From Chryseobacterium gleum (lineage in GTDB: Bacteria; Bacteroidota; Bacteroidia; Flavobacteriales_D; Sanyastnellaceae), in assembly GCA_943330925.2 (NCBI GenBank), contig CALQJP020000102.1, forward strand, positions 1 through 7,725: a stretch of 7,725 bases of DNA. The letters are read 5' to 3'. The translations under genes were made by a program, and so were the position numbers. Positions 6,296-7,725 of this stretch are shown one piece after another. The number at the start of each line of letters is the position of its first letter. Positions within the stretch are counted from its first letter, which is position 1. The notes below the pieces were generated by a model. That model saw only the letters and a list, made by a program, of their open reading frames with translations. It had not been told where the DNA came from and ran no database searches.

Positions 6296-7725
6296 ATGAA
6301 AAGAATATTTACCCTGTTTGCGATTTGCTGCGCTTTGAGCTTGAATGCGCAAGTCACCTTTTCGGAAGACATCGCACCCATCATCTTTGAGCATTGCACC
6401 AAGTGCCATCGTGAAGGTGAAATAGGGCCGATGCCCTTGACGAGCTATGCTGAGGTTGCCTCGTCGGCATCCATTATTGAATACGTCACCGGCATTCGTT
6501 ACATGCCGCCATGGACACCCGATCATACCTACCGAACGTTTCGTGATGAGAACGTATTGACAGACGATGAGATATCGCTGATCGCTGCGTGGGTCGCCGC
6601 AGGTGCGCCCGAAGGAAACCCCGCTCTTACACCACCTGTGCCCGTCTTCCCGGAAGGCTCTCAAGTTGGAGAGCCCGATTTGGTTTTGACCCTGGAAGAG
6701 CCTTTTATGCATCAAGGAAACAATGCAGACATGTACAAAGTATTTGTGCTTCCAACCGGATTAACGGAAGATACCGACATAGAGGCCATCGAGGTGCGTC
6801 CGGATAACAAGGAAATCTGTCACCACGCAATTTTAGGAATCGACGTAAGCGGGGAGGCAGCGCAGCTCGATGCGGCAACTCCTGAATATGGTTACACTCA
6901 GTTTGGTGGATTTGGATTTAATCCGATTGATAATTTCTTCAGCGCCTGGGTTCCGGGTTCGAGTCCGCTGGTGTTTCCGCCGGCTTTGGGCAAGAAGCTA
7001 TATGCCAATTCTGATTTGCTCATTCAGATGCACTATGGTCCGTCGAGTATTGATCAAACCGATCAAACCAGCGTGAATATCTTCTTCGCTGATGAGCCCA
7101 TTACCCGTTATGTTCAAACGGTACCGATTAACCCAAACAATCTTGATGAGCCATTCATCATCTTGCCCAATACAGTAAAAACATTTCATGGAACGATTGA
7201 GGTGCCCGTCGATGTTTCGCTCATTGATGTTGCACCTCATGGTCATCTCATATGCAGCAGTTATGAGGTGTATGCTGTAAGTCCAAATAATCAGGACACC
7301 ATCAACATCATCAAAATACCGGAGTGGGATTTTAACTGGCAAGGGTTGTTTGCTTTTCCGAATTTGTTGCGCATACCCGCCGGCTACACCGTGCACTGCT
7401 TAGGAACATACGACAATACAGCGCAGAACCCTATGAATCCGAATGACCCTCCACAGGTTATGACGTGGGGAGAGTCTACAACCGAAGAGATGTATATATG
7501 TTTTGTGCAGTTTGTTATTTACCTGCCCGGCGATGAAAATATCTCGTTGCCAACGCTCAATGAGGAATTCATGATGGTATATCCGAAGGAGCAACTTTTC
7601 CCATGTTATCCGAACCCTGCGTTCAGTGAGTTGACCACCGGGTTTCACCTGCTTCAGCCGAAATCGCTTTCGCTGGAGGTTCTGGATATTCAGGGAAGGA
7701 AGCAGACATCTGTTTTCTGCAACCG
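6296..7725 (+). CDS. Secreted cytochrome c - copper type II (PHM-like) monooxygenase fusion with T9SS sorting domain (partial at right edge)
   Basis: 476 codons are visible; the frame is open to the edge. Residues 1-18 are a signal peptide (KRIFTLFAICCALSLNA|Q). A one-heme cytochrome c domain spans about 22-108: CTKCH at 34-38, M70 in RYMPPW as likely distal ligand, and a C-terminal helix LIAAWVAAGAPEG. Residues about 127-420 match the copper type II, ascorbate-dependent monooxygenase fold of PHM and dopamine beta-hydroxylase, which hydroxylates C-H bonds with O2 and two copper ions. All ligand motifs are present: H176-H177 (ICHHAIL) and H246 (QMHYG) for CuH; H315 and H317 (PHGHL) and M399 (TTEEMY) for CuM. 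From about 435, YPNPAFSELTTGF and LSLEVLDIQGRK form a T9SS type A sorting domain; perhaps 30-40 residues are missing. The protein should be heme-loaded in the periplasm, then exported to the surface. The heme may supply electrons to copper (inference). Substrate unknown. It lies 5 bases after the thioredoxin-like gene. Confidence 0.92.
   Translation, partial: MKRIFTLFAICCALSLNAQVTFSEDIAPIIFEHCTKCHREGEIGPMPLTSYAEVASSASIIEYVTGIRYMPPWTPDHTYRTFRDENVLTDDEISLIAAWVAAGAPEGNPALTPPVPVFPEGSQVGEPDLVLTLEEPFMHQGNNADMYKVFVLPTGLTEDTDIEAIEVRPDNKEICHHAILGIDVSGEAAQLDAATPEYGYTQFGGFGFNPIDNFFSAWVPGSSPLVFPPALGKKLYANSDLLIQMHYGPSSIDQTDQTSVNIFFADEPITRYVQTVPINPNNLDEPFIILPNTVKTFHGTIEVPVDVSLIDVAPHGHLICSSYEVYAVSPNNQDTINIIKIPEWDFNWQGLFAFPNLLRIPAGYTVHCLGTYDNTAQNPMNPNDPPQVMTWGESTTEEMYICFVQFVIYLPGDENISLPTLNEEFMMVYPKEQLFPCYPNPAFSELTTGFHLLQPKSLSLEVLDIQGRKQTSVFCN

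Noticed and set aside
6296..6625. Reading the cytochrome domain as a separate small cytochrome gene
   Set aside because: The frame continues without a stop from the heme domain through the copper domain to the sorting motif, so it is one fused protein.
6137..6715. 192-codon minus-strand frame spanning the junction of the two redox genes
   Set aside because: It overlaps two well-supported plus-strand genes and shows no recognisable domain or export signal.
1..7725. CRISPR array, IS element, tRNA/rRNA or prophage
   Set aside because: No regularly spaced direct repeats, transposase motifs, terminal inverted repeats, tRNA-like cloverleaf or phage structural genes were seen; intergenic space totals only about 300 bp.

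Overview
The window looks like chromosomal DNA of a Bacteroidota bacterium, most likely an aquatic member of the Flavobacteriales or a relative. Four things point there: a type IX secretion (T9SS) C-terminal sorting motif on the right-hand gene, a large secreted Ig/PKD-type protein on the left, a candidate TAnnTTTG promoter box, and start codons with no strong Shine-Dalgarno sequence. The phylum call is firm; anything finer is inference.

Layout. Positions 1-2728 (minus) hold the first 909 codons of a very large secreted modular protein whose C-terminus lies beyond the left edge. It has a signal peptide, a MAM/lectin-like beta-sandwich, then Ig-like and PKD-like modules. Positions 2793-5573 (minus) hold a complete infB, translation initiation factor IF2, 64 bp upstream of the secreted protein and on the same strand. 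A 225-bp divergent intergenic region (5574-5798) follows, with a cluster of short repeats against the right-hand gene start. Positions 5799-6290 (plus) hold a small exported thioredoxin-fold protein with a CTIC active site. Five bases later, 6296 to beyond 7725 (plus) encodes a secreted fusion of a one-heme cytochrome c domain, a copper type II monooxygenase (PHM/DBM-like) domain and a T9SS type A sorting domain, cut by the right edge.

How the genes relate. infB is housekeeping and seems unrelated in function to its neighbours. The two plus-strand genes look like a real operon: an exported disulfide/redox protein and a surface-directed heme-copper oxidoreductase. All six PHM copper ligands can be matched by motif, so the enzyme is probably catalytic. 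A plausible model is that the fused heme feeds electrons to the copper centres in place of ascorbate, and that the thioredoxin-like protein supports cysteine, heme or copper maturation in the periplasm. Substrate and electron donor cannot be read from the sequence. The fusion-plus-thioredoxin pair is the most interesting part of the window. No RNA genes, insertion sequences, CRISPR arrays or phage genes were seen.
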